DNA of 64,000 nt from Halorubrum rutilum (GTDB taxonomy: Archaea; Halobacteriota; Halobacteria; Halobacteriales; Haloferacaceae): positions 1 through 64,000 of the forward strand of contig NZ_JANHDN010000003.1 in NCBI RefSeq assembly GCF_024494565.1, given 5' to 3'. Shown here piece by piece: positions 1 to 8,611 of this stretch. Below the pieces are notes generated by a model. That model was not told where the DNA came from. It did no database searches and saw only the letters and a program-made list of their open reading frames with translations. The position numbers and the translations under genes are program-made. Position 1 is the stretch's first letter. Each line of letters starts with the position of its first letter.

Positions 1-2
1 GC

Positions 3-95
3 TTCGCCGTGCGAGCGCGGTCATGGTTCCGTGAGTTCCGCGAAATCGCGCTGATGTGTGTCGTCTATAACATCAAACGCCTCGTCAAACAGTGA
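3..95 (+). CDS. C-terminal end of an IS transposase, cut by the window edge
   Basis: The first 93 bases read as an open frame of 30 codons ending in TGA. The residues include a W-F-R-E-F-R-E-I stretch and end V-Y-N-I-K-R-L-V-K-Q. This is typical of the C-terminus of haloarchaeal IS5/IS4-type DDE transposases, where a Y/F-R-E-F-R-E-I signature lies near the catalytic glutamate. The rest of the gene lies outside the window, so I cannot say whether it is intact. It sits 127 bp upstream of the AT-rich methyltransferase and suggests that the glycan island begins next to an insertion sequence. Confidence 0.6.
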   Translation, partial: FAVRARSWFREFREIALMCVVYNIKRLVKQ

Positions 96-222
96 ATTCC
101 AACGCCTTACAGCGATTCAACACGGCCAATAAACCCGAATAGACAGCAGATACTAATTAACACAATGTTATCAACGACAGACTACAATACTCAAGTAGGG
201 GGAGTTTATATATCCCCGTTAA

Positions 223-1062
223 ATGAGGACCGAACCAGCGATACACGATCATATCCCTGACAGCATATATAAAGGTATAAGATCGGTTTATCATCGAATT
301 GCTGCCTTTTTTAACACGGGATATAAAATCGCACATCCAAAAAGGAGAACAAATAAGCAATTACATAACGGATTTGTAGAGACAACATTTGATTCTCAGT
401 CGGAGTATCAAAAGTATGTAAGGGAGTTTGAGGAAGGCCCAGTTGCCAAAATTCGAGATGAGGCGTTGGACAAGTACCAGCTGCTTACTGGAGGTGATTC
501 TAGTATGGGAGGAATCAGTTTAGATACTGCTCGGGATTACTATTGTATAACAAGAAAAATACAGCCAGAGACTGTGATTGAAACAGGTGTTTGTAACGGT
601 CTATCGACTCTTTCTGTATTATTAGCCATCAACAAAAACGAATACGGACAATTACATTCAATTGATTACCCGTACAGGGCCGATGAGTCGTTAGAAGAAT
701 TCAGAGACGACACTTTTGAGAGCTATGGAGGAGCAGCGATACCAAGTGATAAAGAACCTAGTTGGATTATTCCCGGGGAACTGAGAGATCATTGGGAACT
801 AATCATCGGGAAGAGTCAGAAAGAGCTTCCTAAATTGGTAACTAGAGTTGATAATTTTGACGTTTTCATACATGATTCCGAACATTCACACCCGTGTATG
901 ATGTTCGAATATGAATTAGCTTGTGAATGGTTGAATCAAGAAGGCATAGTACTCTCGGATGATATTACTTGGAATGAAGCCTTTGACATATTCACTCACG
1001 TCAGAAATGTTGATCGTGGGAAATTATCAGAAAACGTTGGTTACATGCGGAAGATCGATTAA
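223..1062 (+). CDS. Class I SAM-dependent methyltransferase (Methyltransf_24-like)
   Basis: Soluble 279-residue protein. Residues 118-129 (VIETGVCNGLST) form the glycine-rich SAM-binding motif I, SIDYP near 146-150 is the acidic motif II, and VFIHDSEHSHP near 214-224 matches the D-x-x-H pocket of the cephalosporin-hydroxylase/Methyltransf_24 group. LSDDI near 244-248 follows the same family pattern. Such enzymes often methylate sugars or sugar nucleotides, and the flippase 75 bp downstream fits that. The gene is clearly more AT-rich and uses different codons from its G+C-rich neighbours, which suggests recent transfer. A TATA-like run lies at 205-213, unusually close to the ATG, so the real transcription start may be elsewhere. 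Substrate unknown. Confidence 0.75.
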   Translation: MRTEPAIHDHIPDSIYKGIRSVYHRIAAFFNTGYKIAHPKRRTNKQLHNGFVETTFDSQSEYQKYVREFEEGPVAKIRDEALDKYQLLTGGDSSMGGISLDTARDYYCITRKIQPETVIETGVCNGLSTLSVLLAINKNEYGQLHSIDYPYRADESLEEFRDDTFESYGGAAIPSDKEPSWIIPGELRDHWELIIGKSQKELPKLVTRVDNFDVFIHDSEHSHPCMMFEYELACEWLNQEGIVLSDDITWNEAFDIFTHVRNVDRGKLSENVGYMRKID

Positions 1063-1137
1063 TCACTATTCTGTATAAGAGTTGTATTCTCTGACGGAAA
1101 AGCCAAGAACCAAGCGTATCATCAATTAGACTGTGTT

Positions 1138-2583
1138 ATGGGTGATGAGGCCGCGAACATCAACCTCGGGTGGGAGTCGTTCAAGGGGTCGATCGGAAAG
1201 TTTCTCCAAGCGGTGGTTGGCTTCCTCGGCACGGTCGTCTTCGCCCGGGTACTCGGACCGACATCGTTCGGCGGCTTCTACTTTTTGTTGTCCATTTTGT
1301 ACCTAGTTGATCGACCGCTTCACGGGGTCAGCGACGCGCTCAACAAGCGGTTTTCTGAGTCCGACGCGCCCCGTGGCGAACTGTTCGGTGCGACGCTGCT
1401 GGTCAACGCAGCCGCCGTCGTACTGATCGCGGCAGTCATGACACTGCTGAGGGGATGGTTCGAGTCGTTCACGAACGTGCCGAACGCCGCTTTCGTGTTC
1501 TTCGTGTTGTTCGCGTCGTCGGCCCTGTTCGTCCCGAATCAGCGCCTGATTGCCGCCATCGGCATGCCCTCCAGACAGACGTGGAACGACACGCTGCGGT
1601 CGCTCCTGACGTTTCCCCTTCAGATCGGGTTCGTGCTGGCCGGCTTCGGCGCCGCCGGTATGGGATACGGACTCGCCGCCGCGACCCTCCTGACCGGGGC
1701 CACCGCGTGGCTGTTCGTCGGCGTGGTTCCGGCTTTCCCGTCAACAAAGACACTACGGTCGCTGTGGCAGTTCGCGAAGTACAGTATCCCGTCGGGCTTC
1801 TTCGGAAAGGCGTATAACGAGTTCGACAGTCTGCTCCTCGGTGCCGTACTTACTACTGCCGTCGTCGGCGAATATCAGGCGGCATTCAAGCTGACGGTAC
1901 CTGCGTTGTTCATCGGTACCGTGGTTGTCTCGGGGCTGCTTCCGAAGGTCTCGAACCTCTCCTCGCGGGGAGAGGAGGTGTCAGAAGACGTCCAGAACGT
2001 CATCGCCTACAGCAGTCTTCTGGCGATTCCCATCTTCTTTGGCTCGTTGGCGATCCCCGAACAGTTGATCGTCACCGCATTCGGTGGGGAGTATCGAGAC
2101 GGCGGGATCCTGCTGGTTGGGATCGCTCTCTATCGTCTCTTCGAGACGCAGCGGCTCATCTTCAGCGGGACGCTCAAGGGTATCGATCGCCCGAGCGTCG
2201 TAATGAAGATAGACGCGTTCGCGCTTGTATTTAACGTCGTCCTCGGGTTTGCGCTCGTGTACGAAATCGGACCGATCGGCGTGGTGCTCGCGACGGTATT
2301 GGCGGAGGTGAGTCGCTACGTCCTCTTGGCGTATCTCGTTAACAAACAGTTTGGGGACGTGAGGCTCGTTCCTCGACCCCTGATGGAACAGTTCGCGGCC
2401 GGGGCGGTAATGTTCCTCGTCGTCGAATCGAGTTCTCGGTTCGTGACGGGGGCATCCTGGTTCAACACAGCACTGCTCGTCGGGGTCGGCGGCGCCGTCT
2501 ACATGGGCATACTGTTCGCTATCAGTGCAAACTTCAGGGTCACGATCTGGTCGCTGTATCGCGACTCAGGTCTCGGCTCGTAA
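1138..2583 (+). CDS. Wzx/RfbX-type polysaccharide flippase
   Basis: A 481-residue, very hydrophobic protein with about 12-14 predicted membrane segments. The N-terminus contains the typical F-L-G-T-V-V-F-A-R-V-L-G-P motif followed by F-G-x-F-Y, as in MATE/MOP-superfamily flippases that move lipid-linked oligosaccharides across the membrane (AglR-like in haloarchaea). It lies between a methyltransferase and a convergent phosphatase/glycosyltransferase operon, consistent with export of a decorated lipid-linked glycan for S-layer N-glycosylation or an exopolysaccharide. It ends only 5 bp from the stop of the convergent gene. The family is clear; the glycan carried is not. Confidence 0.85.
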   Translation: MGDEAANINLGWESFKGSIGKFLQAVVGFLGTVVFARVLGPTSFGGFYFLLSILYLVDRPLHGVSDALNKRFSESDAPRGELFGATLLVNAAAVVLIAAVMTLLRGWFESFTNVPNAAFVFFVLFASSALFVPNQRLIAAIGMPSRQTWNDTLRSLLTFPLQIGFVLAGFGAAGMGYGLAAATLLTGATAWLFVGVVPAFPSTKTLRSLWQFAKYSIPSGFFGKAYNEFDSLLLGAVLTTAVVGEYQAAFKLTVPALFIGTVVVSGLLPKVSNLSSRGEEVSEDVQNVIAYSSLLAIPIFFGSLAIPEQLIVTAFGGEYRDGGILLVGIALYRLFETQRLIFSGTLKGIDRPSVVMKIDAFALVFNVVLGFALVYEIGPIGVVLATVLAEVSRYVLLAYLVNKQFGDVRLVPRPLMEQFAAGAVMFLVVESSSRFVTGASWFNTALLVGVGGAVYMGILFAISANFRVTIWSLYRDSGLGS

Positions 2584-2588
2584 CGAAT

Positions 2589-3932
2589 CTACTCCAGATA
2601 CCCCAGTTCTTCCAACCGGTCGCGGGTGTCTCCATCGAGGTCCATCTGACCCGCTCCTTCGACCCCCGTTCCGAAGGACGCGAGCACGTCCTCTAGATCA
2701 CGGGGAACGGCGTTGAGTGGTTCTTCCTCCAGGTACGTATCAAGTTTGAACGCCAGCGTGTCATCGGTCTCCGGTACGGTGATCGCTTTCTGGCCATCTA
2801 GCCACGCCGCTCGCTGGTTGTATCCGTAAGCGATCTCCTCGCACAGGAGCGTCCGACCGTTCGACGGTTCAGACAAGGGACGTCCGGCGATAGCTTCGGG
2901 AGGGTCTATCCCAAGCGCTGAGAACACCGTTGGTGCGACATCAACCAACGAAACGGGAAGATCAGACGCTGTACGATCAACGTTGGGAGCGCGTATCCAA
3001 AGAGGAACTCGCGCGAGTTCTTCGAATACGCTGTGACCGTGGTCGGTCGCGTAGTAGCCGCGGGGGTCGTCGTTCAATCGCCGTTCGAGCTGCGGATGGT
3101 CCCAGAAGGCCTCGCCGTGATCGCCACAGATTGCGACCACGGTGTCGTCGTCAAGGGTGGCGAGCAGTTCGCGCAAGGCGTCGTCGGTGCCCCTGACAGC
3201 GGCGTCGTACGCGCGGAGCTTGGCGTCGCGGTACGCGTCGAACCCCTCACCGTCGGTCGTCTCTCTGAACCGCCAGTCGTCGATACCGTCTATCTCCGGC
3301 ACGTCGAACGTCGTGCGGTGTTCGTCCGGGATGTCCAAGGGAACGTGCGGGTCCCCGAGGTGAAGATAGCAGAACCACCGGTCCCTGTCCGCAATCCATT
3401 CACGGGCGGCCGCGACCCGCTCGGTTGCGGGGGTGTACCGAACTGACACGTCTTCGAACCGGTCGCCGACGGCCTTTTCGGCCATCGGAATCGCCGTCAG
3501 CATGCCGGTGTCGTAGCCGACAGCCCCCAACAGGTCCGGTACTGTAGCGACATCGCGACGCATGCGTTGCGGGAACTCTTCCGCAGAGAGGTTTCGTGGA
3601 TCCGAATCGAACCGCGCACCGTGCTGGTGCGGGTATCGTCCCGAGAGCAGCGACGACACCGAGGGGAACGTCCACGTGCTCGCCGCCTTCGCGTTCGAGA
3701 ACGCGCCGGCGTCGAAACCGTCGAGGGTCGGTGTGGTCGCTCGATCGTGGCCGAATCCGCTCACGTGATCGGCGCGCAGGCAGTCCACGACGACCACGAG
3801 CACGTTTCGAGGGTCTGTCGCGGTCGCCTCGAATTCGACCGCCCGATCGCGGCGCCGAAGCCGGTGTCCGACTCGGTGTTTGAGGTCCACCCAGGCGTTG
3901 TTTACGCGAGGGAAACGCTTCAGCGGATTCAT
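2589..3932 (-). CDS. Sulfatase-fold alkaline phosphatase superfamily hydrolase
   Basis: A 447-residue protein starting MNPLKRFPRV. I chose this ATG, 19 bp after the upstream stop, because the longer open frame is only shadow sequence of the next gene. VVVVDCLRADH supplies the first metal ligand. The nucleophile region reads STWTFPSVSSLLSGRYPH: the position that is Cys/Ser (formylglycine) in true sulfatases is Thr, so formylglycine-dependent sulfatase chemistry is unlikely. CGDHGEAFWDH gives the later metal ligands. The C-terminus is LEELGYLE. Third gene of a minus-strand operon with a glycosyltransferase and another AP enzyme. Likely hydrolyses or transfers a phosphate or sulfate ester on a glycan (inference). 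Confidence 0.75.
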   Translation of the reverse strand: MNPLKRFPRVNNAWVDLKHRVGHRLRRRDRAVEFEATATDPRNVLVVVVDCLRADHVSGFGHDRATTPTLDGFDAGAFSNAKAASTWTFPSVSSLLSGRYPHQHGARFDSDPRNLSAEEFPQRMRRDVATVPDLLGAVGYDTGMLTAIPMAEKAVGDRFEDVSVRYTPATERVAAAREWIADRDRWFCYLHLGDPHVPLDIPDEHRTTFDVPEIDGIDDWRFRETTDGEGFDAYRDAKLRAYDAAVRGTDDALRELLATLDDDTVVAICGDHGEAFWDHPQLERRLNDDPRGYYATDHGHSVFEELARVPLWIRAPNVDRTASDLPVSLVDVAPTVFSALGIDPPEAIAGRPLSEPSNGRTLLCEEIAYGYNQRAAWLDGQKAITVPETDDTLAFKLDTYLEEEPLNAVPRDLEDVLASFGTGVEGAGQMDLDGDTRDRLEELGYLE

Positions 3933-3951
3933 CGCAGTAACCCCCACGATA

Positions 3952-5541
3952 TTACTCCATGTACCCCAGTTCCCGCAGCGTCTCCTCCACTTCGCGACCG
4001 GCACCGCGTCCGCCCGTTCCCACGGCCGTCGGCGCTCCTCTTTCGACATCTCGTTGAGCGGGCTCGCCGACGAGCACGTCGAATCGCACGTCGCCGTCGA
4101 CATCTTCGGGAACCGGCGCGCCCAAGTAATGTAACAGCGTCGGCGCGAGGTCGTAGAGGTCGAGGTCCGCGTCCCCGTCCGCGATACCTCGGCCGACGGC
4201 CGCGAACACGCCCGTTCGACGGTGGGTCGCGAGCCACTCGGTCGTCTCGCCGAGCACGGTGCCACCGATTGACTCAGGAGCGTCGACGCCAGGTGCGTAC
4301 TCGACGAGCAGGTCGGGAGCATGCTGACGCTCGCCCGTGTAAAATTTGGCGGGGTCGTGGACCGCTGTGACGACAGGGTCTCCGACAGGCGTCTCCGCGG
4401 TTCGCAGGTCGTCGGCCAACTCCGCGGCGTAGCGGTCCCCCACCTCATCGTCTCCGAAGGCCTCGTAATTGATGTATATCGGGCCCCTACCGAGCGAGAC
4501 GGCCTTCGTTCGCGTCCAGTCAATCTCGGCGTTCTGAACAGCTACCCGCCCGCTCTCACTCGGAAATGCTCGCTGAATCGATTCCGGCACGATCGACTGC
4601 GCGAGGTTCGCGAGTCCGAGCGTATCGACGAGCCGTTTGAGTCGCTCCTCCGTGAGCCCGACAGACGCCAGTAGGTCTCGCGTCTCTGACGCTTCGATCG
4701 CGAGGTCACCCCGTTCGATCAGCCACTGATTGACGAGAAACACCTCGTCGATCTCACGGAATCCGTGATCGCTCATCAGGATGACGGCTTCGGTGTTCTC
4801 GCGGTCGAGCAACTCCCCGAGCAGTTCGTCGATCCGCTCGTAAGCCGACAGCAACGCCTCCGGTTGGTCCCAGAGACGATGCTGGAGCGTGTCCGTCGCA
4901 AACAGAGTCGTGTGTACGAGATCGCAGTCCTTCTCCTCGGCGAGCCAAGTCGCGGCGTCGAAGCGTTGTTCGAACAGCGTCGTCGCCTCCGCTACCAGTT
5001 CGTCAGCTGTCGCTTCGTCCAACACTAGGTCTGGTTTGACTCGATACCCCGGGACGGCGCTCAGGAGATCGCTCTTGAGCGACTCTGGACTCGTGAAACG
5101 TTTCCGCTCGTTTGCCGGACTCCCCGCGACGACGAACACCTCGCCGTCGTCGCTCGAATTCCGTGTGTTTTCGATCTCGTCACCCCCGGCGCGGGCATCG
5201 GCCGGGTGTGTCGTGGGCATGTTGATCACCCCGACGCGGTCTCCGCGGTCAGCCAGCACGTCCCAGTACTCCCGTGAACGGAAGTCACTGGCATCGTTAG
5301 CCGAGATTTCGTTCGTCTGCCGATCGTACGCGTACCACTCGTAGACCCCAAGTTTTCCCGGCGTCTTTCCGGTCGAGTAGCATTTCCAAGCGGGAAACGT
5401 AACGGGGGGAAGAGTACTTTCGAGGTCCCCCGCGATGCCTTCGTCGAGTACGCGAGCGAACGCGGGGAGATTTCCCCCTTCGATCCACGGCCGCAGGAGA
5501 GACCAGTCGGCCCCGTCGAGGCCGACAACGTAAACTGTCAT
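3952..5541 (-). CDS. Alkaline phosphatase superfamily (type I phosphodiesterase-like) enzyme
   Basis: A 529-residue soluble protein. It opens with VVGLDGADWSL (first metal site), continues LPPVTFPAWKCYSTGKTPG with Thr as predicted nucleophile, and has FATDTLQH and LMSDHGF as the remaining metal ligands. This is the nucleotide pyrophosphatase/phosphodiesterase pattern. The C-terminus is LRELGYME, the tail shared by the paralogs in this window. It starts 24 bp downstream of the glycosyltransferase stop and ends 19 bp before the next AP gene, so it is operonic. A role in modifying or trimming a glycan is inferred from context; substrate unknown. Confidence 0.8.
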   Translation of the reverse strand: MTVYVVGLDGADWSLLRPWIEGGNLPAFARVLDEGIAGDLESTLPPVTFPAWKCYSTGKTPGKLGVYEWYAYDRQTNEISANDASDFRSREYWDVLADRGDRVGVINMPTTHPADARAGGDEIENTRNSSDDGEVFVVAGSPANERKRFTSPESLKSDLLSAVPGYRVKPDLVLDEATADELVAEATTLFEQRFDAATWLAEEKDCDLVHTTLFATDTLQHRLWDQPEALLSAYERIDELLGELLDRENTEAVILMSDHGFREIDEVFLVNQWLIERGDLAIEASETRDLLASVGLTEERLKRLVDTLGLANLAQSIVPESIQRAFPSESGRVAVQNAEIDWTRTKAVSLGRGPIYINYEAFGDDEVGDRYAAELADDLRTAETPVGDPVVTAVHDPAKFYTGERQHAPDLLVEYAPGVDAPESIGGTVLGETTEWLATHRRTGVFAAVGRGIADGDADLDLYDLAPTLLHYLGAPVPEDVDGDVRFDVLVGEPAQRDVERGAPTAVGTGGRGAGREVEETLRELGYME

Positions 5542-5565
5542 GGATAGCCTATCGATACCCCTCGG

Positions 5566-6600
5566 CTAAAGTGCTTTGAGTATCTCGCGAAACGCCTCCC
5601 GAAAGGCCGCCGTTCGGGTGTCGGGATCGAATTTGGCACCTCGTTTGCGCGCTCTCCCCGCGAGTTGCTCGCGTTCGGTTATGTCCCGGGCCAAGTACGT
5701 CTGAACCCCGTGAGCTAGCCCCTGTGGACTCGGGTTCACGACGAGCGTCTCGTCGATGGCACCGGCCTCCGATCGGGTTCCAGCCCTGTCCGTGACCAGT
5801 GGTGGGACACCGGCGCGCATTGCTTCGAGCGTGCTCACGGGGAACGCGTCGACCCGAGAGGGTTGAACGAACAGCGACGCGGGTGCGAACGCGTCGGCGA
5901 GATCCTCGATGTATCCCTCGACGCGGACTCCCGGCGTGTCTTCGTACGCATCGGGGTGTCCCCTCCCGACGACACGCAACTCCGCCTCGGGATACTCAGA
6001 CCTGACGGCCGGCCACGCATCGACCAGCATATCGACGCCCTTGTACTCCCACGGACGAGCGATGGTGACGACGACATCCGACCCGATATCCGGATCCACC
6101 GCTCCTAACGACTCGTACGTGTCGGGTTGGACGAACGGATGGGCGATCCGGATCGGCGTTCCCGGACCGACGAACGGACGGGTGAAGTCCGCGACGAACT
6201 CCGAGACGGCGATCACGCCGTCGATTCCTCGCCGACCGACCGTTCTGACGGCCGGGCGGCCGAATCGGCCGATAAGCGACTTGGTTCCCGATCCTCCCTC
6301 GAAGTCTTGGCTGCCGAGTTCGTATAGCCCGTGGTCAGCTGCTAGGTAAATCACTTTTCCGCCGCGTGTAAATCGCCGCGCGAGGGCGGCGTACAGCGGC
6401 CGGGATCCCTCGACGAGGTACACGTCGTAATCTGGATAGGACAGGCCGTTAAGCGCGTCCTCGGCGATGGTTCCACCGAGCGGACCGACGTTCAGGCGGT
6501 GGTAATCAACAAGTTCTGCGCCGACCGCCTCTGCGAACCCCCGGTGGGCGGGATGGGGGTCTTGGTGGAGCATCGCCACGCGAGCGGCGTCGGGATCCAT
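5566..6600 (-). CDS. GT4-family glycosyltransferase
   Basis: A 344-residue GT-B glycosyltransferase. The C-terminal donor-binding half contains TIARPWEYKGVDMLVDAW and ELRVVGRGHP, then the E-x7-E-type region SRVDAFPVSTLEAMRAGVPP near residues 255-275, typical of GT4 retaining enzymes. The N-terminal half (MLHQDPHPAHRGFAEAVG) is the acceptor domain. First gene of a three-gene minus-strand operon with two AP-superfamily enzymes, and divergent from a third. Probably adds one sugar to a lipid-linked or capsular glycan; sugar and linkage cannot be read from sequence. Confidence 0.85.
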   Translation of the reverse strand: MDPDAARVAMLHQDPHPAHRGFAEAVGAELVDYHRLNVGPLGGTIAEDALNGLSYPDYDVYLVEGSRPLYAALARRFTRGGKVIYLAADHGLYELGSQDFEGGSGTKSLIGRFGRPAVRTVGRRGIDGVIAVSEFVADFTRPFVGPGTPIRIAHPFVQPDTYESLGAVDPDIGSDVVVTIARPWEYKGVDMLVDAWPAVRSEYPEAELRVVGRGHPDAYEDTPGVRVEGYIEDLADAFAPASLFVQPSRVDAFPVSTLEAMRAGVPPLVTDRAGTRSEAGAIDETLVVNPSPQGLAHGVQTYLARDITEREQLAGRARKRGAKFDPDTRTAAFREAFREILKAL

Positions 6601-6905
6601 ACGCGAACTGCCGACGGCCGGATGGTTAAATGAGATGGAATGTCATCTCCGTGCCGGAAACGTAAGGCCGGTCCCACAAGACAAACCGGCCGGCGACGAT
6701 TGCTGATCGCGTCGGCTTCCGACTCGATGACGGCTTCTTGCCGTCTCGTCAGGGCCTCGGACACGTGATAACGTAGCGGCTTCAATTCTCAAATTCGATC
6801 CGGCGAATCGAGCGACGGCCGGTCCGCATTCGCGACATCGCCGCGCGTCGGGCGGACGAATCGACGAAAATCAACTTTAAGAGACGTGGTCCGCTCGGTA
6901 GACGC
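6601..6905. promoter_or_regulatory. Divergent intergenic region between glycosyltransferase and AP gene
   Basis: 305 bp with no supported gene. On the plus strand a TATA-like CAACTTTAAG lies at 6872-6881, about 27 bp before the ATG at 6906. This fits a leaderless haloarchaeal transcript and supports that start. The minus-strand operon must start from the other side of the same region; I see no clear TATA box for it. Confidence 0.5.
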
Positions 6906-8507
6906 ATGCAGACTCTCTTGCTTGGACTCGATGCGGCCTGCTTCCCCGTCCTTCGACCGATGTTCGAGGAGGATGAGCTCCCGAATCTCCGATCGGTGTT
7001 TGAGGACGGGACGGCGGGGCCGCTGGAGTCTCAGATTCCGCCTTGGACGGCGAGTGCGTGGCCGTCACTGTACACGGGTGTCAACCCCGGTAAACACGGC
7101 GTCTTCGATTTCCTGCGATTCGACGGGTACGATTGGGACATCGTAAACGCGACCGACGTCCGACAGCGGACGCTCTGGGAGTACGTCGATGAGGCGGGCC
7201 TCACGAGTGTCGTAGTGAACGCTCCGGTGACGGGTCCGCCCTCGGATATCGACGGTGCAATTGTTCCGGGGTACCTATCCTCGGAAGATCCGGAATGTCA
7301 TCCTGAGGGCGTTCTCGACGACGTTCGGGACGTGGTCGGGGATTATCGCGTATACGCACGCAGGGAAACCGACGAGCACGGAGGAGAGGAGCGGTTCGAA
7401 GACTACCTCGAACTCACGCGGATGCGCGGAGAGGCGTTCCGATACCTGTCGGACCGGTTCGATCCGGAGTTCGGTTTCGTACAGTTCCAGAAGACCGATG
7501 CGGTGTTCCACGACTACCCCGGAGATCAAGAGAAAGTCCGACAGATATACCGCGCGGTCGACGAGCAAGTCGGCGAGATTCTCGGGCGCTGTGACCCCCG
7601 AACGGTCGTCGTCGCGAGCGATCACGGGATGGGTGAGTACGACGGCTATGAGGTTCGCGTGAATCAGTTCCTTCACGAACACGGTGCGGTCGAGACGACG
7701 ACTGACGGTCAGGGGGTTCCGTCGTGGTTCCAGATCAAAGATGAACGGCTGACTCGGGACGAGACGGAAACGACCGGACGTCCGTCATTGGAGCGACTCG
7801 CTGCGCTCGCCGCCGAGTTCGGACTGACGTATCAACGGGGAAAAGCGGTCCTCGAACGGCTCGGGCTCGCGGATTTCATCGGCAGACACGTCCCAGTCGG
7901 TGCCGTGTTCGCGGCGAGCGATTCGGTCGATTTCCCGTCGTCGCACGCGTACGTCCGGTCTCCATCGGAGCTCGGTGTCCGGTTGAACGTCAAGGGACGT
8001 GACCCCGAAGGGGTCGTACCGCCAGACGAATACGACGCCGTTCGCGACGAACTCATCGAATTGCTGTCTGGCGTGACGACACCGGAGGGCGATCCGGTGT
8101 TTGAGGAGGTCGTCCCTCGTGAAAAGCACATTCATGGCCCTCATGCGGACGAAGCCGTCGACGTGGTGGTCGTTCCTTCCGACTTCCAGCACGAACTGTC
8201 CGCACTCGTCGGGAAGCGGTTCGATGAACCCGAACCTTGGAATCACAAACGCTACGGTATCGTGGCGCTCGCGGGTGACAATATCGATCCCGAAGCGGAT
8301 CTAAACGCCGCCCACCTGTTTGACGTAGCGCCTACGGTCCTTGCGACGCTCAACGTCGCACCTGCGACGCTGATGGACGGAGAGGCACTCCCACCGGTGA
8401 ACGCTCCCGAAGTCCAAACCTATCCCAAATACAAGTCGGAACCGCACACAGCCACCGAAGACGAGGATGTGGCCGATCGTCTGGCGGATTTGGGGTATCT
8501 CGAGTAA
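6906..8507 (+). CDS. Alkaline phosphatase superfamily (type I phosphodiesterase-like) enzyme
   Basis: A 533-residue member of the same family as its neighbours. LLLGLDAACFPV is the first metal site. IPPWTASAWPSLYTGVNPGKH has Thr as predicted nucleophile. QKTDAVFHDYP and VASDHGMGEYDG supply the other ligands, and HIHGPHADEAVDVVVV is the late histidine region. The C-terminus is LADLGYLE. A TATA-like box 27 bp upstream of the ATG suggests a leaderless mRNA. First of three tandem plus-strand paralogs (6906, 8612, 10300), each apparently with its own promoter. Substrate unknown. Confidence 0.8.
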   Translation: MQTLLLGLDAACFPVLRPMFEEDELPNLRSVFEDGTAGPLESQIPPWTASAWPSLYTGVNPGKHGVFDFLRFDGYDWDIVNATDVRQRTLWEYVDEAGLTSVVVNAPVTGPPSDIDGAIVPGYLSSEDPECHPEGVLDDVRDVVGDYRVYARRETDEHGGEERFEDYLELTRMRGEAFRYLSDRFDPEFGFVQFQKTDAVFHDYPGDQEKVRQIYRAVDEQVGEILGRCDPRTVVVASDHGMGEYDGYEVRVNQFLHEHGAVETTTDGQGVPSWFQIKDERLTRDETETTGRPSLERLAALAAEFGLTYQRGKAVLERLGLADFIGRHVPVGAVFAASDSVDFPSSHAYVRSPSELGVRLNVKGRDPEGVVPPDEYDAVRDELIELLSGVTTPEGDPVFEEVVPREKHIHGPHADEAVDVVVVPSDFQHELSALVGKRFDEPEPWNHKRYGIVALAGDNIDPEADLNAAHLFDVAPTVLATLNVAPATLMDGEALPPVNAPEVQTYPKYKSEPHTATEDEDVADRLADLGYLE

Positions 8508-8611
8508 TCCGACCCGAACCGGGAGCACTTAGGAGGCGGAGATCACCAGTCCACCGATCAGGTAACTACAGTATCGACAAATTGATTGTGTATATTCGAC
8601 GACTACCGATA

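Noticed and set aside
3933..4523. N-terminal extension of the sulfatase-like gene to 4523
   Set aside because: The extra 197 residues overlap the next gene in another frame and have no family similarity; ATG at 3932 fits the family and operon spacing.
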